Source: Chitinispirillaceae bacterium
GTDB taxonomy: Bacteria; Fibrobacterota; Chitinivibrionia; Chitinivibrionales; Chitinispirillaceae
NCBI GenBank assembly: GCA_016932075.1
Contig: JAFGDP010000095.1
Location: 8,028-72,027, forward strand
DNA: 64,000 nt
Direction: 5' to 3'
Position 1 is the first letter of the stretch. Each line of letters opens with the position of its first letter. The notes below the pieces were generated by a model, which was not told where the DNA came from, did not search any database, and was given only the letters and a program-made list of their open reading frames with translations. The position numbers were made by a program, and so were the translations under genes. Below, piece after piece: positions 35,616 to 45,410 of the stretch.

Positions 35616-37748
35616 TCAATTTATCATCACTATTCCGCCCTTGATCTTGGTCATGGCGCCGCCGCTGACATCGGTCATGGTCCCGTCGAGCTTGGCTGCG
35701 ACGCCGCCCTTGACCTCCGCGTTCATGCCTCCCTCGACCTTGGCGTTCATGTCGCCTTTTGCTTCGAGGTTCATGCCCTTGAGCTTCAGGTCCATGGCCG
35801 CCTTTGCCTCGAGCGCGCCATTGGCGGTCATTTTGATATTCGCGGCGCTGATCACCAAGTCCTGCTGCGCCTTGATCTCGATTTTGCCCTGTGAATTCAG
35901 GATCAGGCCGCCGGAACCGTCGAGCGTGACCTTGTTCTTTCCATTGCCGTCGCCGAGCACGATCTTCTTGCCGTTGTCGTCCATTTCAATGGTATGGCCG
36001 GCATTGGACTGGATGATGATCTTCTTGTTCGCATCATCAATCGAGATGGTGTTGCCGCCCTTGGTGGTCAGCACAATACCTTCGCCGCCGCCCTTGTAGG
36101 TCATGGTGATGCTGTGCGCCGACCCGTTCCATTTGACGCACTCGTTCTTGTCGTCAAGAATGAGCTCGTTGCCCTTGGTGCTCTTGAGCGAGATGTTCTT
36201 GTTCTCGTCGTCCATCAGGAGCGTGTGCTTGGCCGTGGTAGTAATGCGGATCTTCTGTTTCTTGTCCGTGTCGTCCATGACCATCTCGTTGCCGCCGGCG
36301 GTGCGGATCGTATTCTGGGTTTTGTTCGCGCTGACCACCGGAGAGATGGTGTTGGCATTGGGCGCCATTGCAATGCCCATGGGCTTGTCCGGGTTGCCGT
36401 CAATGCATGCCCATACCATTTCCGTGCCTTCGTGGGATGGAAAGTGGATGCCGTATTTTGCACCGGCATAGGGCTGGGCAAGCCGCAGGTATTTGGACGC
36501 TTCGGCGTTTTTGCTCGAAGAGTTGTCAAACGGCATGCGTACCTTGTACCTGCCCATGTCGTCGAGAAGCGCATACTCCGAACCGTTCGCCTCAATGGTG
36601 GCGGTCATGATGCCGTTTATTTTGGGAACGGGCGTTTTTTTCAGGGGCGCGTAGTTGTTGGCCTTATCAGAGGGGATGGCCTGGAACCGGTTGGTGTAGT
36701 TCGCTATCTCGCCCTTGTGCCCGCCAGTGTATACAATCCGGTTTATAAGATAGTCAATGTTCAGGTCCTTGTGGCTATGCTCGGCAAGCGTGAACCGCGC
36801 GCCGGCGCGCATGGCCCTGCAGTTGGATGCGCCGCTCATGAGCGTCTGGCGCGAACCGATCCGGTTCGCCTCGACCTGGGCAGCATTCTGCGCCTCGGCG
36901 ATGTTCTTGAACCGGCCGCCGTATTCATATACCGAACCAACCGTCCCGCCCTTGACCTTGTTTTTGCCCATAAGCTGCACTTCAGGCGTGCGATAGTTGT
37001 AGTTCTTCAGGATCACCTCGCGCGGTACGATCTCCTGCTGGAACTGCATGTCAAATACCGAATCCTTGATCGCGGTGTTGTCCATTTCAGCCATGCCCTC
37101 GGCGCTTTTAAAAGGCAGCTTCGTATTGCCCTGGATCGCGGCAAAGCTGGCCGGTTTGTCCGTGATCACGAGTTTTTCAATGGTGCCGCCTGACTTTATC
37201 TGGGAGGAGGCCACCGACGGCTCCTTGAAGAAATACCAGATGCCCGCCGATTCCATGAGCCGGGAAATGAAGTTGAAATCAGACTCCTGGTACTGGACAA
37301 CAAACTCCTGCTGCGCATAGGTCTGTGAAAGATCAACGGTATAGTAGTTCTGCAAACCGGCAAGGTCCAGCACTTCCTTGATGATATCAGGCACGGTCTT
37401 TTTCTGGAACACGCGCGTCTGGAACTGCAGCTCCAGCACGGAAAGCTTCGGCACAAGCACCGCCTCGTACAGCCACTGGCCGTGCTTGGTGCCCAGGAAG
37501 TGAAGCTTTTTCACGATGCCGGAATAGGGGTGGTACGTGTTGTCCCTGAACATGAAAAACGAGGCCGGCTTGTTGATCACCTCGTCCGGCTTCAGGTCGC
37601 TTTTTGCCGTCTGCACGCTGATGGAAAATTCGTACAGTTCGTCGATCCCGTCCATTCCCTGGAAATGCATAACCATGAACGTCTCGGGCTTGAGATCGCC
37701 GCACACGAAAAAGAACTGCGATTCATTGGCTTTTCTGTCTTTGGGCAT
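35616..37748 (-). CDS. vgrG: Type VI secretion spike protein VgrG
   Basis: A 710-residue VgrG. The N-terminal gp27-like part (KPETFMVMHFQGMDGIDELYEFSISV) and the mid gp5/OB part (GRYKVRMPFDNSS, RLAQPYAGAKYGIHFPSHEGTEMVWACIDGNPDKP) are clear. The C-terminal part is a long beta-helix of DUF2345-like repeats (repeated GNxxxxDD patterns), then short Gly/Ala/Lys turns ending VMIN. No toxic extension is fused. Start 37748 is set by GGAGG just upstream. VgrG forms the puncturing spike; cargo loads on it. It closes a minus-strand row of five genes, all probably its cargo or accessories. No other structural type VI gene is in the window. Confidence 0.95.
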   Translation of the reverse strand: MPKDRKANESQFFFVCGDLKPETFMVMHFQGMDGIDELYEFSISVQTAKSDLKPDEVINKPASFFMFRDNTYHPYSGIVKKLHFLGTKHGQWLYEAVLVPKLSVLELQFQTRVFQKKTVPDIIKEVLDLAGLQNYYTVDLSQTYAQQEFVVQYQESDFNFISRLMESAGIWYFFKEPSVASSQIKSGGTIEKLVITDKPASFAAIQGNTKLPFKSAEGMAEMDNTAIKDSVFDMQFQQEIVPREVILKNYNYRTPEVQLMGKNKVKGGTVGSVYEYGGRFKNIAEAQNAAQVEANRIGSRQTLMSGASNCRAMRAGARFTLAEHSHKDLNIDYLINRIVYTGGHKGEIANYTNRFQAIPSDKANNYAPLKKTPVPKINGIMTATIEANGSEYALLDDMGRYKVRMPFDNSSSKNAEASKYLRLAQPYAGAKYGIHFPSHEGTEMVWACIDGNPDKPMGIAMAPNANTISPVVSANKTQNTIRTAGGNEMVMDDTDKKQKIRITTTAKHTLLMDDENKNISLKSTKGNELILDDKNECVKWNGSAHSITMTYKGGGEGIVLTTKGGNTISIDDANKKIIIQSNAGHTIEMDDNGKKIVLGDGNGKNKVTLDGSGGLILNSQGKIEIKAQQDLVISAANIKMTANGALEAKAAMDLKLKGMNLEAKGDMNAKVEGGMNAEVKGGVAAKLDGTMTDVSGGAMTKIKGGIVMIN

Positions 37749-37913
37749 ACTGTCCTCCGCGAATAAGGAGTGGAGAGAGTAGAGGGAATAATATAATTGA
37801 TTGTGGTGAAAGCGGCTGAGGGAGGGGGGGAGGGATGAAGGAAGAGTAAGAGGATATATTGGTAGCTTAAGGGGTTTTTCATTTAAAATTAAAGGAGACG
37901 TGTATTGTGTCAT

Positions 37914-39029
37914 TCAGTCATTCAATAGAGATTGGAGCTTGGATGGCAATGGTGCAGGGATGCGACGGGCGAAATGTCGCAGAGACTCTTTTTCTTCTTG
38001 GGTGTCGGCACGGGCCGCAAACAGTACCAGCAGTTCGATCTTTTGATCTATAAACTCTTCATCGGGTATGTGATACATCAGAAAATTCAAGAACGTATTG
38101 ATTTGATCATCGACAGGATGGACCTTTAATTGCCGTACAGAATTCTTGATAAAATCTGTTTTTTCAGATTCGGTAAGGCTGTAATAGTGGTCGTAAAGAA
38201 CGTTTTTGTAGCGTGCGATTGGCCCCACAGCGGAGGAGAGAATCAGCTTTACGGTTAATGGCTTGAGGGCTGCCGCAGCTAATGAGTGGAAATCGCAATC
38301 TCCAAGATCCTTGATTAATTGCTTGGTGGATTCCTTTTGCCCATAAGAGACACGTACTTCTGGAAGGAAAGTCCCATCGGGCCTCTTTAACGGATCATGT
38401 GGTTGTTCGAAACCCGATCCTGTACAAGGATCCACGGGTTTCCCTTTGACCAGGAATATGTTGGCGCTGAAGAAAAAGTCCGCCTTGCGCACATTGGCTT
38501 TATTGGCCGTGATCAGTTCCCTCCTGGGCAAAACCACAATAACATTCTTTCCCATTGTGAGTTCATCAAGATTCAGATAATCCCGGATACGGGAGTCGAC
38601 CGGGGATTTGCGCGGATTGTCCCAAACCACTCCTGTGTAAACAGTAATGTCATAAGTACGACCTGCGACAAATTCTTTTTCTTTGCTTACGCTATACCGC
38701 TTGCCCTTTTCATAAAAATCATCCGAACCATCTGCCACGAACTCCTCGATTACATAAGCAGCAGGGGGTAGGCCGGGTCTTGTCCATACCTTCCTGGCTA
38801 AAAAAGTAATACGTTTCTTCGACCTGTCCACGCCCGAAATCGTACCTAAAATCGCTATGCCGTTTTGGCAGGCCACATCGGACAAGCCATAATATCGCAC
38901 GTGCAATTGGCCTGCTCCTACAGATACAGGGGACATGAGGGTTATAGATGCAAACATTACACCCGCCGTACCTATATGGGAAACGGCAGATCCCAGGTGA
39001 TTTGCAAAAATGTTTTTATTAAATGCCAT
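37914..39029 (-). CDS. Unknown protein in vgrG island (371 aa)
   Basis: Unrecognised. A hydrophobic stretch near residues 20-40 (GTAGVMFASITLMSPVSVGAG) suggests a signal or anchor. The next 190 residues are beta-rich; the C-terminal third is helical with charged repeats and may be a small solenoid. Paired Cys (VACQNG, CTGSG) suggest a periplasmic or outside location. It lies directly upstream of vgrG and could be an adaptor, immunity or accessory factor. Base composition is closer to the AT-rich genes upstream than to vgrG. Confidence 0.5.
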   Translation of the reverse strand: MAFNKNIFANHLGSAVSHIGTAGVMFASITLMSPVSVGAGQLHVRYYGLSDVACQNGIAILGTISGVDRSKKRITFLARKVWTRPGLPPAAYVIEEFVADGSDDFYEKGKRYSVSKEKEFVAGRTYDITVYTGVVWDNPRKSPVDSRIRDYLNLDELTMGKNVIVVLPRRELITANKANVRKADFFFSANIFLVKGKPVDPCTGSGFEQPHDPLKRPDGTFLPEVRVSYGQKESTKQLIKDLGDCDFHSLAAAALKPLTVKLILSSAVGPIARYKNVLYDHYYSLTESEKTDFIKNSVRQLKVHPVDDQINTFLNFLMYHIPDEEFIDQKIELLVLFAARADTQEEKESLRHFARRIPAPLPSKLQSLLND

Positions 39030-39068
39030 TGATAGTGATTTTGCTCCTATGGCCGAGAATAGAGTTGG

Positions 39069-39749
39069 TCATTGTTTCGGGCGTGAAGGTCTTGGTTGTT
39101 GTTTTAAAATGCTAAGCACTTCCTTTTTTCTGGAAATAGATACCAACCCCCAGCCCGCCACTCCTTCATAGGCCTGATAGAAAGGGTTTTCGCTGGCTAA
39201 AAGGAGGTAGAGTTTTTTCTTGGAAATATCCTCTATCGAGATGCTTTCTTTCATTATCGGAATAATCGGCCACTCGTTGATCCCTCTCTCTACATAAATA
39301 GTCATAATCTCATTGTTTCGAACCTCAGAACTATTCACTAGCCAGAGAGTGTCTCCAGGTCGTTCTGCAAAGCGCAGGTTTTCATTTTTCGATTTATTTT
39401 TTTTTCCGGAACAAGAATCTTGTATAGGCGAGGCAAGCACATCTTCTCTGTCGCATAGAATGCTGCTGTTTTTCATGTAAAGGCATTCCTTTACCTTGAA
39501 CATGGCGTAGGTGACACTTAATTCAGCGGTACGTCCGTCTTTCGGTTCAGGCTGCTGGTATAAACGTACTGTTTTAAGAAAAGGATCAACCCGTTCGACC
39601 ACGAACACATTTGATCTATCTACGGCCTCTGATAAACTAAGATGTTTTACACCGCTGGAAAGGTTCGCCTCCTGAGGCAAAATGAGGAGCACGAACGCGC
39701 TGCATAGAGCCGGTAACGGAAAAGGGGATGGTTTTTTCAACAGGATCAT
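39069..39749 (-). CDS. Unknown exported protein in vgrG island (226 aa)
   Basis: Unrecognised. The ATG at 39749 gives a good signal peptide (PALCSAFVLLILPQEANL); a longer frame from a TTG at 39773 is less likely. The mature part is mixed alpha/beta with Cys pairs (VKECLYM, ILCDRED, DSCSGKK). It resembles the neighbouring 371-residue protein in layout, so the two may be distant relatives. Probably periplasmic. Candidate immunity or accessory protein. Confidence 0.5.
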   Translation of the reverse strand: MILLKKPSPFPLPALCSAFVLLILPQEANLSSGVKHLSLSEAVDRSNVFVVERVDPFLKTVRLYQQPEPKDGRTAELSVTYAMFKVKECLYMKNSSILCDREDVLASPIQDSCSGKKNKSKNENLRFAERPGDTLWLVNSSEVRNNEIMTIYVERGINEWPIIPIMKESISIEDISKKKLYLLLASENPFYQAYEGVAGWGLVSISRKKEVLSILKQQPRPSRPKQ

Positions 39750-39852
39750 CGTTGGCTTCAATCGTTGTGCCAATAACGCGTCTCAATAATATACCAGATA
39801 GTGTTTTAATTCTTTGTTTGTTTTCAACTACTTTTATATCGCTAAAAGGAAC

Positions 39853-40839
39853 TTATTTATTTAAAGAAGATTTTACATTATGAATTTCAATGACATTACT
39901 TATTGAGGTTCCATAAACTGCATTTACTAATATTTCCTCTGGAATGGTGAACTTCTTGGTTGTTTGATTGTAGAAGTTCTCCAATACATTAAAAGCGAAA
40001 TAACCCTGAACATTATTATTCCCTTTTTTTATCATTTCCTGTGGAACCACTAATTTTTTAATAGCCAAACCACCCGGTCCGGCATATTGGATCAGAGCGG
40101 TTATTTCAAGCGGTTGTTTATCGAGCAAATTGTTTGTGGGAAGATTGAAACTTCCTCTTATTATGAGACAAGTTTGATCTTTGTCGATTGTATCGTTTGA
40201 TGATTCAAGTTGGATTGCGTTTTCGCTTTTTAGAATATCGGGTGATCCATCTGATTTGGAAAACATGGTTTTGTATTCATCGGTAAAATCAACAGTTGAC
40301 TTTGTTTTGTCTTTAATAAATGAAGAATTTTCCGGCTTGATTGATGATCCGGTAAGAGAAAAGGTGATTTCGTTCGATAGCATTTTACCACAAAGTACTT
40401 TAACCTTGTATTTTCCTTCTACAAATGTCATATCTTTTGATGAAATATCTCGCCATATTTTATCATAGCTGTATTGTCGTGCTTTTTTGTTATACCCTGG
40501 CGGATAGGTAGGCTCTGGTTCGTCTTCAGGTAGAGGCATTTTACCTGGATCACGGTATAAAGGAAGTATGATCAGTTCATTTGTAGTAAGGTGTATGATG
40601 AGAATATATGCCATTTCGGGTGGTAAAAAATGGATATTGTCTTGATTGTTTGTTTTCCAGAGAGAAAATACCGGGTAAACAGAATGCTTTTTTATATCAA
40701 AAACAGTCGGGCCAATAATAGCGAGACCGTATGGCTCCGTAGTTTCAGTTAGTTGGTCAAATACTTTACTGTAAATATCATAATTGCTGTAAATAGCAGT
40801 GTCCGGCAAATTTAATGAAAAAAGAAATGCTGCAAACAT
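39853..40839 (-). CDS. Unknown exported protein, candidate immunity gene (328 aa)
   Basis: Unrecognised. A short hydrophobic N-terminus (MFAAFLFSLNLP) with a good ribosome site (GGGAG) suggests export. The rest is beta-rich and polar. The gene begins 13 bp after the stop of the zinc-protease-type protein and shares its strikingly low GC content, so the two probably moved together. By position and location it is the best candidate for an immunity protein to that C-terminal domain, but nothing in the sequence proves it. Confidence 0.5.
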   Translation of the reverse strand: MFAAFLFSLNLPDTAIYSNYDIYSKVFDQLTETTEPYGLAIIGPTVFDIKKHSVYPVFSLWKTNNQDNIHFLPPEMAYILIIHLTTNELIILPLYRDPGKMPLPEDEPEPTYPPGYNKKARQYSYDKIWRDISSKDMTFVEGKYKVKVLCGKMLSNEITFSLTGSSIKPENSSFIKDKTKSTVDFTDEYKTMFSKSDGSPDILKSENAIQLESSNDTIDKDQTCLIIRGSFNLPTNNLLDKQPLEITALIQYAGPGGLAIKKLVVPQEMIKKGNNNVQGYFAFNVLENFYNQTTKKFTIPEEILVNAVYGTSISNVIEIHNVKSSLNK

Positions 40840-40852
40840 AATAATTTCTCCC

Positions 40853-43660
40853 TTATTTTAATTTAGATAAACTCTGAGCTTTGACAAATGGAGCACAATC
40901 TGGACAGTAAATTAATTCGCAATTCCGGTTTAATTGATGAAACATAATACATCTTCCGTCGACAAATAATACGGATGTAGATTTAGTTTTGTCAATGTTA
41001 TAGCTGCAATGACTTCCTGAACCACCCATTTCTATGTATTTTTTTGTATGGTCTGAGTAATTAAATCCGGGAGGGCAGTCGAAATAGCCTGTGTAAGGAA
41101 CCATTTTCATGAGATGACCTAATTCATGTAAAACGCACTGACTATGGATTGTGTCATTAGAATCGATAACAACTAAATTATGTGGTGAAACACTACCATC
41201 ACCGCCCCAAGGGCCATTCGCAGCAGTGACCTCCACAGTAACAGTCACAGGATTGGCAGCGCTAGGTTTTGCATTTTTAGGTAAATCGACTGTAATGAAA
41301 TCTGAATCAATAAAAGTAACTAAACCAATATTCGGGGAAACCTTCGCTGGGTTATCTGTTAATGTGCCACTTTTTTTATTTGTTTTGCTTTTCCATTTTC
41401 CTTGTACGAGAAATTTTGCACTGGATTGAAGTGGTGGGTTAAATATTTTTCTTTTCGGTTTCTTTTTACTCATCAAAATACTATCGGTTGTTGAAGTGAA
41501 ATCTTTTGATTCTGCGGAAGTAAGGTTGTTACCTCTACTATCTACCCCATCGAATTGCTTATCACACAAGATAATATGACAGCAAATGTTTTTATTCAGG
41601 GCAGAGAATAGCTTGTGGTATTCCGCTTGATTATGGTTACCTACAATGACGTTACCCGCATTTACCTTGGAATGTTTATTTGGGGTTTCGGCAAGAAACT
41701 CAATAAACACCTTTTCTAGCTTGTTTGTTGGTGTTGTCATTGATGGCGGCGTGATTGAGGAATGATGTGTTAACTGATACCACAGCTTCCTCCAATTCTC
41801 CACCATCACCTTAATCGGATACTCTTTTCCATCGCTCCCGGCTTCGACCGTGAACCGGTCGCCGCCGGCAACGCCGCAGGCAAGGATGAGGGACGATTCG
41901 CGGCCGGAGAACGTGGATTCAGCGGTTGCTATACGGTCGGTGAACTCAATCAATTTGGAAGAGGCTTCTGTTTTTATGCCGGTCTTTGGGTCGGTCCTTT
42001 TGCTGTTGGTGTCGTGTGCGGTCACTTTCCAAAAGACGCGGCGGTTGGTGATGTCGGCTTTTATGTCCTTTGGTTTTACCCGAAGGGTAAGCTCCATGCC
42101 CTCGTTTTTACCGTTGGAGTCAAGGTTCACGTACTGCTTATGCGGCCGGTCTGGATTGTTCACCACAGGAAAGGCGAATTCAAGAAGCAGAACCCCGGGT
42201 GAAGCACCGGTAGTAGCTGCAGGGACAGGAGGAATCGGCGTTTTCTTGGTCTTATCAGGATCATACACCGGCGCGTCCGTCTTCTCGACCTTCTTCTTGT
42301 CTGCGGGTGTTTTGAGCTCCGGCGCTTTTCCCTTGTCAAAAAACACGATCTCCACCCTGCGGTTGGTTGCGGAGGTATAGTTGTCCTTTTCAGCTGCCTC
42401 GATGGGGAAGCTTTCGCCGCAGGGGTAGATGCCGCTGCCGTTATGGCCGTAGGTCAATTTTGGGACAGACGTTTCCTTGGTTTGCGCGGCAACGGCGTTG
42501 GTCAGGAGGTCGTGCAGTACCGTGAAAATAGCGGTCCAGGTCTTGGGGCCGATAATGCCGTCGGGTTTAAGGCTGGCCTTGAAGCGGCTGTTGTACTCTT
42601 CCTGGAAGGTTTTGATGGCTGACTTAGTCTTTGGGCCGCTCGCGTTGTCCACTGCGCCCGGGTCACACGGCCAGCCGTGCGAGGCGGAAAGGGCTTTGAG
42701 GGTGGCCTGATAGTCCTCGACCTTTGACGCGAGGTCGATCTCGTCGAGCCAGGCGTCGGTATTGTTGTCGAGCAGCGCCTTGATCCCTTCGCTGCGCCAC
42801 TGCGACAGGTCGTAATTGTAACCAGGATCGCCGGAGGTGTCGGCATGGCCGAAGAGTACGGCCTCCTTGTCCGGATTGTCGTGCGCAAAACCCAGGGTTG
42901 CCGTGAGCGAGCCAATGAGCGTGCCTTTTTCATCGAGGCAGGGAACGGCGCTCCCATGATGGAACAGGATGTCGGGTATTTCCACGAAATCGCACTGAAT
43001 TTTCTGGGCCGGGGCGGTCTCACCGGCCGAATCCTGTTCTGCGCCGGACGTATCGGTTTCGGACTTGTCTGGAAATTTAAGCCGTACCCCGGCCTCATTC
43101 CCTTCCGCATTTTCCAGCCGCGCAATGCCCTGGTCATTGCACGGCACTTCATGGGTCGTGTCGCCTATCTGATAAATGACCGTAATATCGGTGAGCGGAA
43201 CTTTCTTTTCATCAACCACCTTCACCTCAAACCAGGTGGTTTTTTTCTCCTCGACCGGGGCGGCAGGGGGCGTGTCAGGCGCTGCCTCCTCGGGCGGTTC
43301 TGGTGCGGGCGCTGGCGGCGGTGCGGGGACGTCACGCACGTACAGCTTTTCCAAGGGATCGACCTTTGCACAATGCATCTGGCCTGATGCAACCTGCCTG
43401 CTCAGGTCTTGTGCAATGCGGTCGAGGTCTGCGTCGGAAATCTCATTTCCACGCCCTGAGAGCGGCCGCCGTGTGCCGAAAGATGCGTTCGCAAGCGCGC
43501 GGATAACTTCAGGATCGCGGCGTTTGAGCGAAGCCAGAAGAAAAAAGAGCGGCGATGTATCGCTCTGCACGGGTGCGGCGGCGGGTTTTTGCTGCCGGTC
43601 CAGGGAGAGCCGGTAGGTGCCGTGCCAGGTACGGATGGTCCAGGTGGTGGGTTCTGTCAT
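40853..43660 (-). CDS. OmpA/peptidoglycan-binding protein with HELGH C-terminal domain
   Basis: A 935-residue protein. A Pro/Ala/Glu-rich linker (about 115-150) leads to an OmpA-like domain starting near residue 230 (HGSAVPCL, AVLFGHADTSGDPGYNYDLSQWRSEGI). A peptidoglycan_binding_1-type unit (KTKSAIKTFQEEYN, PDGIIGPKTW) is inserted there, and the OmpA fold resumes with YGHNGSGIYPCGESFPI and NRRVEIVFF. The last 300 residues hold H845-E-L-G-H849, a zincin HExxH motif, and many Cys. From about residue 630 on, the DNA turns AT-rich. I infer a type VI-delivered effector whose toxic tip was swapped in. The protease activity is unproven. Confidence 0.7.
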   Translation of the reverse strand: MTEPTTWTIRTWHGTYRLSLDRQQKPAAAPVQSDTSPLFFLLASLKRRDPEVIRALANASFGTRRPLSGRGNEISDADLDRIAQDLSRQVASGQMHCAKVDPLEKLYVRDVPAPPPAPAPEPPEEAAPDTPPAAPVEEKKTTWFEVKVVDEKKVPLTDITVIYQIGDTTHEVPCNDQGIARLENAEGNEAGVRLKFPDKSETDTSGAEQDSAGETAPAQKIQCDFVEIPDILFHHGSAVPCLDEKGTLIGSLTATLGFAHDNPDKEAVLFGHADTSGDPGYNYDLSQWRSEGIKALLDNNTDAWLDEIDLASKVEDYQATLKALSASHGWPCDPGAVDNASGPKTKSAIKTFQEEYNSRFKASLKPDGIIGPKTWTAIFTVLHDLLTNAVAAQTKETSVPKLTYGHNGSGIYPCGESFPIEAAEKDNYTSATNRRVEIVFFDKGKAPELKTPADKKKVEKTDAPVYDPDKTKKTPIPPVPAATTGASPGVLLLEFAFPVVNNPDRPHKQYVNLDSNGKNEGMELTLRVKPKDIKADITNRRVFWKVTAHDTNSKRTDPKTGIKTEASSKLIEFTDRIATAESTFSGRESSLILACGVAGGDRFTVEAGSDGKEYPIKVMVENWRKLWYQLTHHSSITPPSMTTPTNKLEKVFIEFLAETPNKHSKVNAGNVIVGNHNQAEYHKLFSALNKNICCHIILCDKQFDGVDSRGNNLTSAESKDFTSTTDSILMSKKKPKRKIFNPPLQSSAKFLVQGKWKSKTNKKSGTLTDNPAKVSPNIGLVTFIDSDFITVDLPKNAKPSAANPVTVTVEVTAANGPWGGDGSVSPHNLVVIDSNDTIHSQCVLHELGHLMKMVPYTGYFDCPPGFNYSDHTKKYIEMGGSGSHCSYNIDKTKSTSVLFVDGRCIMFHQLNRNCELIYCPDCAPFVKAQSLSKLK

Positions 43661-43925
43661 GCCTGTTTATTTTCTTATATGAAGCGTTAAGCAAGATATA
43701 GGTGATGATTTGTTTATGTAAAAATAGGTGTTCGATGCGTGAAAAACAATGAGAAGGCAATGCCAATTGATCGGACTACAACAGTTGCCGGAATCGAAAC
43801 GCGTTGTTCGCGGTAGAGGGCCGCTCTATGCGGCTTGTTGCGCTGTTGCACGCGTAATTCATCGGGTTATATTTTAATACAGCTTCTACTGATATTTGCT
43901 GTCAATCACTTGGAGAGAGCCACGC

Positions 43926-45293
43926 ATGGGAGAAATGTCTTTTAGTAGTGAAAAGGTGCGCGAGTCCTGGAAAAACGGCACGGACCTTTTTACGTGCAAT
44001 GCCGAAAAACCATGCACCGTAACCGTTGACATGCGGGCCGCGGTATGGTGCATCCGCATGTATGGATTCTATTTCGAGACTGAAAAATGCTTTCTGCTTC
44101 CTGCGGCGATGAAAGGCATAAAAAAAATAAAAACACAATATGATACCTGTCCCGGATACGCGATTCTCATTGTGGGTCATGCTGATACCCGGGGAGGAGA
44201 TTCCTACAACAGCACCCTCTCTCTTGAACGGGCGGATTCCATCCATGCCTATCTTCAGGATACCGTGGAAGCGTGGCTTGACTGGTACGGTGCTGCAAAG
44301 TCTGCGAGCAAACGGTGGGGAACCCGTGAGGATCAGTATATGCTGTCGCGCGTCCCGGAGAACGGTCCCGGCTACTATACGGGAACGGTCGACGGCATAG
44401 CCGGTCCGGCGACCGCAAAAGCGGCCCGGGCGTTTCAAGAGGACAGCGGCCTGAAGGTCGACGGAATTATTGGCCCTCAGACCCGCCGGGCACTGATCCG
44501 TGAGTATATGGGTCTTGATAATACCAGTCTTCCGGCGGGCAGCCCCGTTACGACGCACGGATGCGGAGAATTTTTTCCGGAAGTCCCGGCGTCCGCGGAT
44601 GCGGCATTCACTGCCGGGGAAGAGAAACGGCAGTCGAAAAACAGGCGTGTGGAGATTTTTTTCTTTAGGGACGGTATTGTACCTCCGCCGCCGGGAAAAC
44701 TCTCAGGGAAGGAATCGACGGAGTATCCTCAGTGGAAGGCGGCGGCGACGGAAATTATTGACATTGAAACAGAGGGGCCGGAAGGGGAAATACGCATCCA
44801 ATTCCTGAAAAGGCCCGGTCAGCCACTGGCGGGTGCAAAGGCAATTCTTACCACTGAAAACGACCGGGTCGTTTCGAAAGAAAAAGTCACTGATTCCACA
44901 GGTTGTATTTCATGGAAAGTGCCGGAAGGCAGGTATTTTGTCGAATTGGAAAAAGGAAATCATCATGTAAAAACGAGCGTTCCGGTACTGACCGATCCCG
45001 CAGGTACCGAATATTGCGAGGTCTTTTCTCCGGCGGTGTGTAAGGTACGGATTCAGTATGTTAACGCTGCCGAAAACCCGGTGGCCGGAGCGGTCTGTCG
45101 TCTGGTCAATGACGAGGGGGACGCGGTCTCGGGAGACGCCTTGACTGATTCGAATGGAGAGGCTGCCTGGGATGAGGTCTGCGGGGAGCTGTTTGTTGAC
45201 ATCGAACATGGGGGGAAATGGATCCGTTCGCCCGTACCGCTTCTCGATGGCGATACGCCGGGCGGTTCTTCCATGGTTCAGGAACCGGCCTGA
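43926..45293 (+). CDS. OmpA/peptidoglycan-binding protein, paralogue
   Basis: A 455-residue protein sharing the unusual design of the divergent gene: OmpA-like first half (ILIVGHADTRGGDSYNSTLSLERADSI), an inserted peptidoglycan_binding_1 unit (VDGIAGPATAKAARAFQEDSG, VDGIIGPQTRRAL), then the second OmpA half (HGCGEFF, KNRRVEIFFF). The rest has two Ig-like/CNA-B-like repeats (GQPLAGAKAIL and ENPVAGAVCRL) and no toxin motif. GGAGAG before 43926 fixes the start. Both genes share the promoter region. It may hold the effector or spike at the cell wall; role inferred from layout. Confidence 0.7.
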   Translation: MGEMSFSSEKVRESWKNGTDLFTCNAEKPCTVTVDMRAAVWCIRMYGFYFETEKCFLLPAAMKGIKKIKTQYDTCPGYAILIVGHADTRGGDSYNSTLSLERADSIHAYLQDTVEAWLDWYGAAKSASKRWGTREDQYMLSRVPENGPGYYTGTVDGIAGPATAKAARAFQEDSGLKVDGIIGPQTRRALIREYMGLDNTSLPAGSPVTTHGCGEFFPEVPASADAAFTAGEEKRQSKNRRVEIFFFRDGIVPPPPGKLSGKESTEYPQWKAAATEIIDIETEGPEGEIRIQFLKRPGQPLAGAKAILTTENDRVVSKEKVTDSTGCISWKVPEGRYFVELEKGNHHVKTSVPVLTDPAGTEYCEVFSPAVCKVRIQYVNAAENPVAGAVCRLVNDEGDAVSGDALTDSNGEAAWDEVCGELFVDIEHGGKWIRSPVPLLDGDTPGGSSMVQEPA

Positions 45294-45410
45294 CGCAGCG
45301 CCGGTGAACCAGGGAAAAAGGCGGTCGGACGGCTTGTGGGCGCCTGGTCTACCATGCGTGTGCGGTGCCCATGTTTTCTCGCCAAGTACCGAGGGTAGGG
45401 AGCCGGGCGG

